Positions 8,067 to 17,300 of a stretch of DNA of 64,000 bases are shown piece by piece. A model generated the notes under the pieces. It made no database searches. It was not told the origin of the DNA and was given only the letters and a program-made list of their open reading frames with translations. The stretch covers positions 186,001-250,000 of the forward strand of contig CAJUMU010000002.1 of NCBI GenBank assembly GCA_910587675.1. The letters are read 5' to 3'. A program made the position numbers and the translations under genes. The stretch comes from an uncultured Alistipes sp. (GTDB lineage Bacteria > Bacteroidota > Bacteroidia > Bacteroidales > Rikenellaceae). Each line of letters begins with the position of its first letter. Position 1 is the first letter of the stretch.

Positions 8067-8185
8067 GGGTATAAAATTACGATATGCGAAACAGGGAAAT
8101 TGAGGGATGCGTATCGGGTTTTCATCGTGGGAATCTTGCGCATTTTGATGTAATACAGCATATTTAAGGTTAAAAAAGACATAAA

Positions 8186-8782
8186 ATGAAAATGAATGTC
8201 GGAAACAAGGTAATTCTGTTTTTGTGCATGTTGCTTTCGTGTGCGGGCGCGCGTGCCCAAAAAGCGGCGGTGAAAACGAACCTGCTCTACGACGCGGCGG
8301 CTTTTACGGCCAACGCGGGTGTGGAAGTGGGGCTCGCGCCGCGTTGGACGCTGGATGTGTCGGCCAACTACAACGGTTGGACTCTGTCGCACGATCGCAA
8401 ATGGAAACATTGGCTCGTGCAGCCCGAGGCGCGTTACTGGTTCTGCGAACGTTTCGCGCGTCACTTCGTCGGAGCGCATCTGCTCGGCGGTCAGTACAAC
8501 GTCGGCAATCTGAAGAACGGCATATCGTTCCTCGGTACCGATTTCTCGAAACTCTCCGACCGCCGCTATCAGGGTTGGTTCACGGGAGCGGGCGTGGCGT
8601 ACGGTTACGCGTGGATACTCGGCAAACACTGGAATCTCGAGGCGGAGATAGGCGTGGGATACATCTACACCCGCTTCGACAGTTATCCCTGCGCCGAGTG
8701 CGGCACCAAGCTGGCCGAGGATCGTCCGCATCACTATGTAGGTCCCACCAAGGCAGCCATAAATCTGGTATATACATTCTAA
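8186..8782 (+). CDS. DUF3575-family outer-membrane protein, first gene of right fimbrial operon
   Basis: A 198-residue protein with signal peptide MKMNVGNKVILFLCMLLS..ARAQ. Family blocks are AVKTNLLYDAA, GVEVGLAPRWTLDVSANYN, KHWLVQPEARYWFC and YQGWFTGAGVAYGYAWILG. It ends in INLVYTF, a barrel-type C-terminal Phe. It is clearly paralogous to the left-operon product at 6593-7180 (shared VGLAPRW, WLVQ/WFVQ PEARYW, GPTKAAINLVY). An AT-rich, purine-rich stretch precedes the ATG. It is promoter-proximal and is followed after 15 bases by the OmpA-like gene. Role in pilus biogenesis is inferred from context. Confidence 0.82.
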   Translation: MKMNVGNKVILFLCMLLSCAGARAQKAAVKTNLLYDAAAFTANAGVEVGLAPRWTLDVSANYNGWTLSHDRKWKHWLVQPEARYWFCERFARHFVGAHLLGGQYNVGNLKNGISFLGTDFSKLSDRRYQGWFTGAGVAYGYAWILGKHWNLEAEIGVGYIYTRFDSYPCAECGTKLAEDRPHHYVGPTKAAINLVYTF

Positions 8783-8797
8783 ACCTGCTTGAAGATT

Positions 8798-10207
8798 ATG
8801 AGAAAGATACTTTGCATTATGGTTTCATGCTTGTGCGTCGCGACGGTCGGCGCGCAGTCGATGGCCCATCGGCAGGTGAAGGTGTCGGGCGTCGACGCGG
8901 CCCGCACCGAGGGCAACCTGTTCGTGTCGATGAACATCGATCTCGCCGATCTGGAGCTGGGCACCGACATGGAGATCGTCGTGACTCCCTTGTTGGAGTC
9001 GGAGACGGGCAGCATGCCGTTGGAGAGCTTCATCGTGGCGGGACGCACCCGTTACTATCGCCATCTGCGCAACGACTCGCCGCTGAACGAAAACGTTCTT
9101 TACCGCGTCGGCCGCACCCGGACTGTCGAATATCGCACGATGGTGCCTTACAGCGATTGGATGGCCGAAGCGAAACTGACCCTCGCCACCGAACTGCGCG
9201 GATGCGCGGGCGAGGAGATATCGCATGCCGACGATCTGTTGACCACGCTCGATTTCGCGCCCAAGACTTTCGTCCCCGTATTCGTATACATCCCGCCCAA
9301 GGGCGAGGCGGTGAAGATGCGCGAGGCGAAGGGTTCGGCTTTCATCGATTTCCCCGTCAACCGCACCGAAATATACGAGGATTATCGTCAGAACCCCGTG
9401 GAGTTGCAGAAGATACGCAACACCATCGATCTGGTCAAGAACGACGCCGATACTCGCATAACGGCCGTAACGATAAAAGGTTACGCGTCGCCCGAAGGCC
9501 CCTACGACAACAATGTCCGTTTGGCGAAGGGCCGTACCGAGACTCTTAAGGAGTATGTTCGCAAGCAGTACGATTTTCCTGCCGACCTGCTCGCCACCTC
9601 TTACGAACCCGAGGATTGGGAGGGATTGGAACGTTTCGTCGAGAGTTCCGACCTTAAGAACAGAGAGGGTATCCTGACGTTGATCCGCGGCGATTTGGCT
9701 CCCGATGCCAAGGACGCGAAGATCAAGTCGACCTATCCCGAGGAGTATGCCTATCTGTTGAAGAACGTCTATCCCGCGCTGCGCCATTCGGATTACGCAG
9801 TCGAGTACGAGGTGCGCGCGTATACCGACGTGGAGGAGATCAAACGTCTGCTCAAGACGCAGCCGCAGAAGCTCAGCCTGTCGGAGATGTATCTCGCCGC
9901 CGAGGGCATGGAGCAGGGCAGCGACGAGTATAACGAAGTGTTCGAGATTGCGGTACGCATGTTCCCCGAGGATGACACGGCCAATCTGAATGCCGCCAAT
10001 TCGGCTATGGGCCGCGGTGACATGAAGAATGCCGAGCGTTATCTGGCCAAGGCGGGCGACAGCGCGCAGGTGGCATACGCCCGCGGTGTGCTCGCGGCCT
10101 TGTCGGGCGATTACGCAGCTGCGAAGCGTCAGTTCGAGATCGCGAAGTCGGGCGGCATAGCCGAAGCCGCGGAGGCTTTGCGGCAGATAGAGAGAATCGG
10201 AAAGTAA
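8798..10207 (+). CDS. DUF3868/OmpA-family protein, right fimbrial operon
   Basis: A 469-residue protein from the ATG at 8798; an upstream in-frame TTG at 8789 is a less likely start. Signal peptide MRKILCIMVSCLCVATVGAQ. The N-terminal region matches the DUF3868-like part of the left paralogue. The OmpA-like domain at about residues 185-270 contains AVTIKGYASPEGPY and RLAKGRTETL. The C-terminal part has TPR-like helices (DDTANLNAANSAMGRGD). Like its paralogue it has a Cys in RGCAG, near residue 130, corresponding to RGCGS. It is followed after 23 bases by the stalk gene. It probably tethers or assists assembly of the pilus at the cell envelope; this is inferred. Confidence 0.8.
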   Translation: MRKILCIMVSCLCVATVGAQSMAHRQVKVSGVDAARTEGNLFVSMNIDLADLELGTDMEIVVTPLLESETGSMPLESFIVAGRTRYYRHLRNDSPLNENVLYRVGRTRTVEYRTMVPYSDWMAEAKLTLATELRGCAGEEISHADDLLTTLDFAPKTFVPVFVYIPPKGEAVKMREAKGSAFIDFPVNRTEIYEDYRQNPVELQKIRNTIDLVKNDADTRITAVTIKGYASPEGPYDNNVRLAKGRTETLKEYVRKQYDFPADLLATSYEPEDWEGLERFVESSDLKNREGILTLIRGDLAPDAKDAKIKSTYPEEYAYLLKNVYPALRHSDYAVEYEVRAYTDVEEIKRLLKTQPQKLSLSEMYLAAEGMEQGSDEYNEVFEIAVRMFPEDDTANLNAANSAMGRGDMKNAERYLAKAGDSAQVAYARGVLAALSGDYAAAKRQFEIAKSGGIAEAAEALRQIERIGK

Positions 10208-10230
10208 TAACGATAAATTAAAATAGAAAA

Positions 10231-12195
10231 ATGAAAATCTGGAGTAAAATCTTTGCCGGCATGCTTGCTGTGGGCATGTTTGCCGGATGTAACAACGAGA
10301 GCGCGAACGAACCCGAAATTACCCCCCCCCTCCCGGATGGCGCTAAGGACGCGGTTTACATGAGTGTGGACGTCACATTGCCATCGCCCAACGGAACGCG
10401 AAGCGAGACCAATCCCAAGCCCGACGGAGGTTCGACGGGCGGCACGGAAGTGGGGCAGGACGGCGAGAATAAGGTCAGCTCGTTGCTGCTGGTGCTGGCC
10501 GACGTCGACAATAATTATATAGGTCACAGCGTCGTGGGCAATCTCTCGACATCTGTCGTGGCGGGCAAATCGACCGTGTCGGCTACCGCAGCCATTTCGG
10601 CCACGGCTTTGAAGACCTATTACGACACGCACGAAGATCCCGACAAGAAAGTGAACGTCTTCGCTTTCTGCAACCCGACGTATGAATTGATCGACGACTT
10701 GGCCAAAGAGGATAAGTCGAATTGGTTCGATGCCAAGTGCAAGGTGGTCGAAGAGATCGACTCGAAGAACCACAACACCATTATCTGGAGCGACGGCTCG
10801 TTCCTGATGTCGAATGCGAAGATCGCCGAAAGAAGACTCCCCAAAACCTACGATATCTGGATGACGTATTACGCCAAGGAGGATAATCCGTTCGATCTGT
10901 GCGGCAAGAACGATATGTCGGTCGATAACGTCGGTCCTGTCGAGGTGGAACGTTCGGTTGCCCGTTTCGATTACCGCGACGGCAGCGATGCCGCCACGGG
11001 TCCCAATACCTATAACGTGGGTTTGACGGACGACGTGGAGGACAACAGCCTTCAGATCAAATTGGTCCGCATGGCCTTGGTGAACATGAGCAAGGAGTTC
11101 TATTATCTGCGCCGCGTGTCGGACAACGGTTTGGCGAACGGTCCCAACTTCGAGATCTGCGGTCTGGAGTACGGTTCGAACTCGTCTAAGGATAACATGG
11201 GCAACTATGTGGTGGATACCGATTGCGATTTCAAGTCGAACGCGCAGTTCAAGGATAAGAACGCCGACCTCGAAAACTATTTCAACTACCGGTTCTTCAA
11301 CAGCGACGGCACGATCGATGCCGATACCCGCAAACACTGGGACACTTACGATATGGAGCAGGTTATCGGCAAGGACGAGCTTTCGGGCGATAACTGGAAC
11401 GACGCCCCCGCGGGTTACGACAAAACGGGATACCGCATCTGGCGTTACGTTACCGAGAACACCATTCCCGACGTCAATTCGCAGAAAAACGGAATTTCGA
11501 CGGGCGTAGTGTTCAAGGGCAAACTCATAGTGCCCGAGGACAGCAAGGTCAACGAGACCCTCAAAGCGGCCGTGAGCGGCGAGTATGACGCGCCCGATAC
11601 CTACACCAAGGTTATCAACGGTAAGAAATACCCCATCATCTATGTATTCAACAACAAGTTGTATGTGGGTTGGAACGACCAGATCAAGAAGGAGATCGAA
11701 AAAGGCGAGGGTTCGCCCATCTACAATGCCGCGATGTCGGATGCCAAGAGCAAAGACGGAACCTCTCTCGGCGTGCCCAATGCTCTCTATCAGGAGGTTC
11801 TGAAGACCAACGGTCAGGATGCGGCGGCTTTGGCTGCGTTCAAGAAGGCCGCCGTGGCTGCGGGATTCACCCTCTACAATGCCAGCGACGATGCCGAGTC
11901 GGCTAACGGCGGCAAGGATTACGGCGTGGGTTACTTCTTCTACTATTACTACTGGAACCGCCATAACGACAACAACGCTCCCGCCGCCATGGGTCCGATG
12001 GAGTTCGCCGTGGTGCGCAACAACGTCTACAAACTTTCGGTAACCAAGATCAACCGTCTGGGCCATCCTCGCTACACGGAGAACGATCCCGATCCCGTCG
12101 ATCCCGATACTCCCGACGAGAAGGGCGATGTTTACCTCAAACTTTCGGTGGAGGTTCTGCCTTGGGTGGTTCGCGTCAACAATATCGAGTTCTAA
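10231..12195 (+). CDS. Mfa1-family major fimbrial (stalk) subunit, right operon
   Basis: A 654-residue lipoprotein precursor with lipobox MFAGC. NGTRSETN near residues 54-61 corresponds to the Arg processing site of type V pilins. The body contains VERSVARFDY (fimbrillin-like strand) and the C-terminal block MGPMEFAVVRNNVYKLSVTK, the Mfa1 signature. The final strand is EVLPWVVRVNNIEF, unlike that of the left stalk. A C9 run at 10322-10330 encodes part of the Thr-Pro-Pro-Leu stretch just after the lipobox; a one-base slip would truncate the protein. It is somewhat longer than the left paralogue, and outside the conserved blocks the two differ strongly, as expected of surface-exposed pilins. 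Confidence 0.88.
   Translation: MKIWSKIFAGMLAVGMFAGCNNESANEPEITPPLPDGAKDAVYMSVDVTLPSPNGTRSETNPKPDGGSTGGTEVGQDGENKVSSLLLVLADVDNNYIGHSVVGNLSTSVVAGKSTVSATAAISATALKTYYDTHEDPDKKVNVFAFCNPTYELIDDLAKEDKSNWFDAKCKVVEEIDSKNHNTIIWSDGSFLMSNAKIAERRLPKTYDIWMTYYAKEDNPFDLCGKNDMSVDNVGPVEVERSVARFDYRDGSDAATGPNTYNVGLTDDVEDNSLQIKLVRMALVNMSKEFYYLRRVSDNGLANGPNFEICGLEYGSNSSKDNMGNYVVDTDCDFKSNAQFKDKNADLENYFNYRFFNSDGTIDADTRKHWDTYDMEQVIGKDELSGDNWNDAPAGYDKTGYRIWRYVTENTIPDVNSQKNGISTGVVFKGKLIVPEDSKVNETLKAAVSGEYDAPDTYTKVINGKKYPIIYVFNNKLYVGWNDQIKKEIEKGEGSPIYNAAMSDAKSKDGTSLGVPNALYQEVLKTNGQDAAALAAFKKAAVAAGFTLYNASDDAESANGGKDYGVGYFFYYYYWNRHNDNNAPAAMGPMEFAVVRNNVYKLSVTKINRLGHPRYTENDPDPVDPDTPDEKGDVYLKLSVEVLPWVVRVNNIEF
10322..10330 (+). 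repeat. C9 homopolymer in stalk-gene coding region
   Basis: Nine consecutive C in codons 31-34 of the right stalk gene, soon after the signal peptide. G/C runs of this length are typical slippage sites. The only other nine-base G/C runs I saw in this window are at 7455-7463 and 7965-7973, both in the adjacent regulatory region. Confidence 0.7.
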
Positions 12196-12198
12196 AAA

Positions 12199-13209
12199 AT
12201 GCGAAGCGTTAAACGAAATATTATTTCACGGCTTATCGGCGCGGCATGCGGTGTCGCGCTGACGACGGCCGCCTTGCCTTCGTGCGAGACCATTTACGAG
12301 GATCTCGACCCGTGTCCGCACGGTGTGTCGCTGCGTTTCATATACGACTATAATATGGAGTATGCCAACGCATTCCCCAAAAAGGTCGACTGTCTGACGC
12401 TGCTCATATACGACGACAAGGGCAATTATGTCGATACCCGCACCGTCACGGGGCCCGAGCTGGGCGACGAGGCCTATCGTATGCGCCTCGATCTCGCGTC
12501 GGGCAACTATCGGTTCGTCGCTTACGGCGGCATGGCCTGCGACAAGAGCTCGTTTTCGTTCGTGCAGACTCCCGCCGCGGGAACGAAGCACGGCGATCTG
12601 CGGGCCGCGCTGGACGAAGATTGCCTGACCGTCCCCGCGCGCAAGAACCTGCACGGGATGTATTGGGGCGAGCTCTCGATGGCTACCGCCGACATGTATG
12701 GCGAAGGCGTGGTGGAGATGATGAAGAACACCAACAACATCCGCATCGTTCTGCAACAGATGAACGGCGATCCGGTCGACGACAAGGATTTCGAATTCCG
12801 CATCACCGACGACAATACGCTTTTCGGCGCGGATAACGACTTGATATCCAACGGTACGGTGACCTATACCCCGTGGGCGCAAGGACAAGCCTCTACTGGC
12901 GTGACCGACGACGAACGTGAGGTGGTCGTGGCCTATGCCGAGCTGTCGACTTCGCGCCTTATGACCAAGAACAGCCCCAAGCTCATTGTGACCCGCAAGG
13001 AGGACGGCGCGAATGTCATCGATATTCCTCTGATAAGATATCTGTTGCTGCTCAAGAGCGATCTGTATGCGCAAATGCCGTCGCAGGAGTTCCTCGACCG
13101 CGAGAGCGAGTGGTCGTTGATATTTTTCCTCGACAAGAGCGGCGCATGGATCAGAACCTATATCAAAATTAACGACTGGACTGTCAGAATCAACGATTCG
13201 GATCTGTAA
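12199..13209 (+). CDS. FimB/Mfa2-family fimbrial anchor lipoprotein, right operon
   Basis: A 336-residue lipoprotein, lipobox ALPSC. It shares the architecture of the left anchor: EDLDPCPHGVSLRFIYDYN near the N-terminus, TNNIRIVLQQMNG (left: TNTVRVILQHYNG), FEFRITDDN (left: FSFTVTDDN) and WSLIFFLDKSGAW near the end. The C-terminus IKINDWTVRINDSDL resembles the end of its own stalk subunit (WVVRVNN), not the left-operon sequence. It starts only 3 bases after the stalk stop, so tight co-expression is likely. Family function: anchoring and capping the pilus at the outer membrane. Confidence 0.88.
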   Translation: MRSVKRNIISRLIGAACGVALTTAALPSCETIYEDLDPCPHGVSLRFIYDYNMEYANAFPKKVDCLTLLIYDDKGNYVDTRTVTGPELGDEAYRMRLDLASGNYRFVAYGGMACDKSSFSFVQTPAAGTKHGDLRAALDEDCLTVPARKNLHGMYWGELSMATADMYGEGVVEMMKNTNNIRIVLQQMNGDPVDDKDFEFRITDDNTLFGADNDLISNGTVTYTPWAQGQASTGVTDDEREVVVAYAELSTSRLMTKNSPKLIVTRKEDGANVIDIPLIRYLLLLKSDLYAQMPSQEFLDRESEWSLIFFLDKSGAWIRTYIKINDWTVRINDSDL

Positions 13210-13211
13210 AA

Positions 13212-14342
13212 ATGAGAAATTTCGTACATATCCTGATTTTGTGCCTCGCCTCTCTCTTCGTCGCGGGATGCGACAAATCGGCGTCGGATGTTCCTGCGCC
13301 CGAGAAGGAGGTCTGGGTGAATCTGAATATAGGCGTCGCGCTGTCCGATGCCGCGAAGCCCGTGCGTTCGTCACGTGCCGACGTCAACGAGGAGGCTGCG
13401 GCGAACGAGGCCGAGAAGATGCAGACATTGCGTATTATCGTCGTCGACAAGAACGGCGATGTCGAGGCCAATAGATTTTTGTATGCGGGTTCGGTGGTCG
13501 AGTACGGCGAGGAGCATTTCAAGGTTCGCGCCAACGAGACCAAGCAGGTGTATGTCTTCGTCAACGAGAACAACGAGTCGGTGAAGGTGTATGATGCGAC
13601 GGGAGGCCTCGTGGCCGATCTGCACGACTATCTGGGCGGGATCGCGGTCGGAGAGACGTTTCCCCGCGAGGAGATCGACGGTTTGGAGATCCGTCTGAAC
13701 GACGGCGTTGATTCGGAGCTTGATGCCGTGGGCGACGTATCGGCCCAATCGGCGGGCGGCCTGCCGATGAGCAAGTGCGAGGAGGTCGAGGTTTACGACA
13801 AAGATCTGTCGCACGATATCTATCTGCATCGCGCCGCCGTGAAGTTCACGTTCAACATTACGAACAACAGCAGCCTCGACAGAGTGCTGACGGGGCTTTC
13901 GATAGACAAGATGGCGTATCGGGAGTACTATCTGCCGCGTGTCGACGAGTATAAGTACGTGGGCGGGAAACCGACCGAGATCGTCGATTTCGACACTCCG
14001 TCGCCCGAGGGCACAAACAACGGATACTACACCTTCGAGAAGAGTTTCGAGAAGGGGGTCTCTTTGCCCAAGGGCAAGAAGGTTACCGCGCCTCTCGTCT
14101 ATTTGCTTGAAGGGAAGTACGAACCGACGGACGTTGCCGCTCAAAAAAACTACTCGATGACCATCTCGTTGAACGGGGCGAAGACTCAGGCGAAGGTTTT
14201 CGACAATCTCGACCGATTGCCTCGCAATACCCATGTCGTGGTGAATATAATCATCAAGGATCGGAAGATCGATTGGAGCGTCGACCTGCGGCCTTACGGC
14301 GAGGTGAAGCTCGATCCCGATTTCGGATTGGACAGAGACTAA
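13212..14342 (+). CDS. Fimbrial accessory lipoprotein (minor subunit), right operon
   Basis: A 376-residue lipoprotein, lipobox FVAGC, starting 2 bases after the anchor gene. RSSRAD near residues 52-57 is a possible Arg processing site. LHRAAVKFTFNITNNS in the middle is a fimbrillin-like strand. The position equals that of the left gene 769-1917, with which it shares size and general layout. Probably a minor component at the tip complex (FimC/Mfa3-like). The C-terminus, after DWSVDLRPYGEV, carries an acidic tail that is absent from the stalk and anchor. Exact role is inferred. Confidence 0.75.
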   Translation: MRNFVHILILCLASLFVAGCDKSASDVPAPEKEVWVNLNIGVALSDAAKPVRSSRADVNEEAAANEAEKMQTLRIIVVDKNGDVEANRFLYAGSVVEYGEEHFKVRANETKQVYVFVNENNESVKVYDATGGLVADLHDYLGGIAVGETFPREEIDGLEIRLNDGVDSELDAVGDVSAQSAGGLPMSKCEEVEVYDKDLSHDIYLHRAAVKFTFNITNNSSLDRVLTGLSIDKMAYREYYLPRVDEYKYVGGKPTEIVDFDTPSPEGTNNGYYTFEKSFEKGVSLPKGKKVTAPLVYLLEGKYEPTDVAAQKNYSMTISLNGAKTQAKVFDNLDRLPRNTHVVVNIIIKDRKIDWSVDLRPYGEVKLDPDFGLDRD

Positions 14343-14357
14343 TATTCTACCGAAGTG

Positions 14358-17300
14358 ATGAAACGAAGTATCCAATATATTCTTGCGTGCATGTCGCTTT
14401 TCGTATTTGCGGCGTGTACCGACGATCTGACCGACGATTACGTCGGCGGGATCATTCCCGAGGGTGAGTGCACGATTACGGCGGATGTCGAGTTCAAACC
14501 GCTGGCTGCGGGGCTGAACGGGGCGACCCGTACGGCGGGCGATGCCATCAAGCAGATCGAAGATCTCTGCGTGTTGTTGTACGACGAGGGCGGCAAGTTG
14601 GCGAAAAAGTACTATATAGCCGACCCCGAGACCACTGACGTGGATCGCACCGACGCCGAGGCGGACAACGGCCATACGGCCGAGAGCGCGACGCCGCACG
14701 CCGATTTCAGCTTGCAGGTGCCTTACGGCCGCTACTACATCTATGTCGCGGCTAATATGGGCGATATGGACGGCTATGACGTCGCGACTATCGAGAAGTT
14801 GAAGTCTGTTTCGCTGGAGTGGCAGTCCGACGCCGTGGCGCGGAACAATCAGATGTTCGGTTTCTTCATCGTCGGCGACGACAAGTCGAAGGAGCCCGAG
14901 AGCGCGCCGTTGATTACCGTGGCGCAGAACGATATGTCGCTGCATTCGTGGATTCGCCGCGCTGCGTCGAAGGTTACGGTGGCGTTCGACGCTTCGAATT
15001 TGAAGGACAATATCTACATCTACCTCAAGTCGGTGCAGATAAAGGATATCCCCGCGCATTGCTGGCTGGGCAAGAACAATACGCCTGCCGACGATAACGA
15101 GCTGATTCGCGAGGGCGAGACGATAGTTTACTCGACGAGCGAATCTTACGACGACCGGTATCCCGCCCGACTGACCAACGGCCGACCCGTTTACGGCGCG
15201 GCGAATTTGCCCGACGACGTCGAGGGACGCATCTCCGTCGACGAGCAGATCGCCGCCCATCATCAGGAGAATGTCGCGGCCCTCTACTTCTATGAGAATA
15301 TGCAGGGCAAGGGCATAAGCAAGAAGCAGGATTGGAAAAAGCCCGGGGAGATCACGTTCCCCGACGGCAGCGACAAGGATGAAAACGGGAATTTGAACAG
15401 TCCCAATCGTAAGGACCAAATGCTTTACGGCAGTTACATAGAGGTGAAGGCGCATTACGTGTCGCGTAACGAGGGCGATATGAGCGAGGGCGAGATCACC
15501 TATCGTTTCATGCTGGGCAAGGATACCGACACGGATTACGACGCGCAGCGCAATTACCACTATAAGCTCACGATGAAGTTCAACGGTTATGCCAACGATG
15601 TCGACTGGCACATCGATTACGAGCGCGAGCCGGGCATAGTCATTCCGAACCCGTATTACATCTCGTATCTCTACAATCATTCGATGATGCTCCCCGTTCA
15701 GGTCAATACCGAACCCGGGGTTACCGTCACGGGCTTGAAGGCCGAGATTATCGACAACCGCTGGGCGCCCGATCAACCTAATCCTGATTTCGAATATTAT
15801 AAGGCCGCGGATAAGGAGGGCGAGAATCCTTGGAACGGATTTTTGTCGTTGCACGAAACGACGGAGACTATCATAATGGGTAAAGGTCCGTTTAAGCAAA
15901 CTTCTAATCAAGCGTATTACGAGCAGACGCCGAAACGAGGTGTGCGAGTTTATTCGGATATGAATGACGGCGCGCATACGACCGACGGTTCCAAGGATAC
16001 CGACAAATACAATGTAAAGGTTGAAAAGTCGACCGTAACGGGCAATGTCTACCACTTCTCGCTTCCGATGTATACCCGCGCCAAGCAGTTGATAAAGCAA
16101 ACGGCGCATACGGGCAATAATCCCTATGTGGCATACCAGCGAAAGGCTGTGGTGAGAATTACTGCCACTTTGAGCAAAGGCGCTCCTTACGTCGAGGACG
16201 TGACCATCTATCAAGTGCGTCGCGTCGTCAATCCCAAAGGCGTTTGGCGCAAGTGGAATAATGACAAATCGTTCCATGTGGTATTGAAGCGTTTGCCGAT
16301 GGAGTCGGCCGCCAAATTCGAATCTTTCAATTCGGTCGGTCCTTGGCGAGCGTATGTCATAAAGGATTCCGATCCCAACGGTACGGTGACGTTGAGCGTA
16401 GCGGACCCCAATACCTCCGATACGGATAAGGCCGATATCGAATTCGACGGCGAGACGATGACGAAAGATATCATATCGGGCAGGACCGATACTCCGATCG
16501 ACTTCAATATCGATTTCAATGGTACGGCTGCCGATGAAAATTCGCCGCGCTATGCCATCGTCAGGGTCGAATACCATAACAATACGTGCTATCATCTTAT
16601 TTTCGTGCGTCAGGGATACGCTCCCGACGATTTGATCGACGGCGGCACAAAGTGGCATACGGTTAATTTGAGGAGTGCGACCGAAGAGGCTTCGAGTCCG
16701 ATCGATGAAGGTTCGTTGTTCAAGTTCGGCAATTTGAACCAGCCGATAGACGCTACCAAAAATAAAAATAAAGGTAAGACGCCTTGGACCAATGTGACGC
16801 CTAATGATTTTACCGATGGTCAACATTATGGTTGGACACCTTGGGACGACATTTCGAATTCTGATCATACGGGTAGTTTTTCAGATCCGAACGTGAATGG
16901 TAAAAGTATTCGTGTAGCGGAATATGACGATTTCAAGGCGTTGTACGAAACTGCGGAAATAGAACAGGGATTCGGTGTCTTGTATGGCGACGACGCAACA
17001 GAAGTTTTGGATGATATCGACGAGGTTTACGGCTATGATTATGACCAATCGGGATCGTACGGAATGCGAGGTTGTTTTGTCTATAACAGAAAAACGGGTA
17101 AGAATCTCTTCTTTCCTATCGGCGCTTCGGGATATGGCCATAGAAAAGATTTTATCAGAAATAACTCCGGCGGCCAGTATCGAGGCTTGTTGAGATATTC
17201 ATGTAATCAACGATGGGGATATTTCGATGCGAAAGACGGTAATTATCCTGAAGGATCTATGGGTGCGCCGCTCTTTCATGACTTGTTCATGCGTCCCGGC

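Larger units (their letters stand above)
7181..8185. other. Regulatory region between two divergent fimbrial operons
   Basis: About 1 kb without a supported gene. It is AT-richer than the flanking genes. It contains the inverted repeat pair 7756-7771 and 8051-8066, three promoter-like elements, a C9 run at 7455-7463 and a G9 run at 7965-7973. The stretch from 7181 to 7430 would be the 5' leader of the left operon; I see no recognisable RNA motif there. Several short open frames cross the region on both strands, but none has a coding signature. Confidence 0.8.

Noticed and set aside
13371..16868. 1165-residue open frame on the minus strand across the right fimbrial genes
   Set aside because: It is antisense to three well-supported lipoprotein genes; long antisense frames are expected with this GC-rich codon usage. 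It has no signal peptide or recognisable domain.
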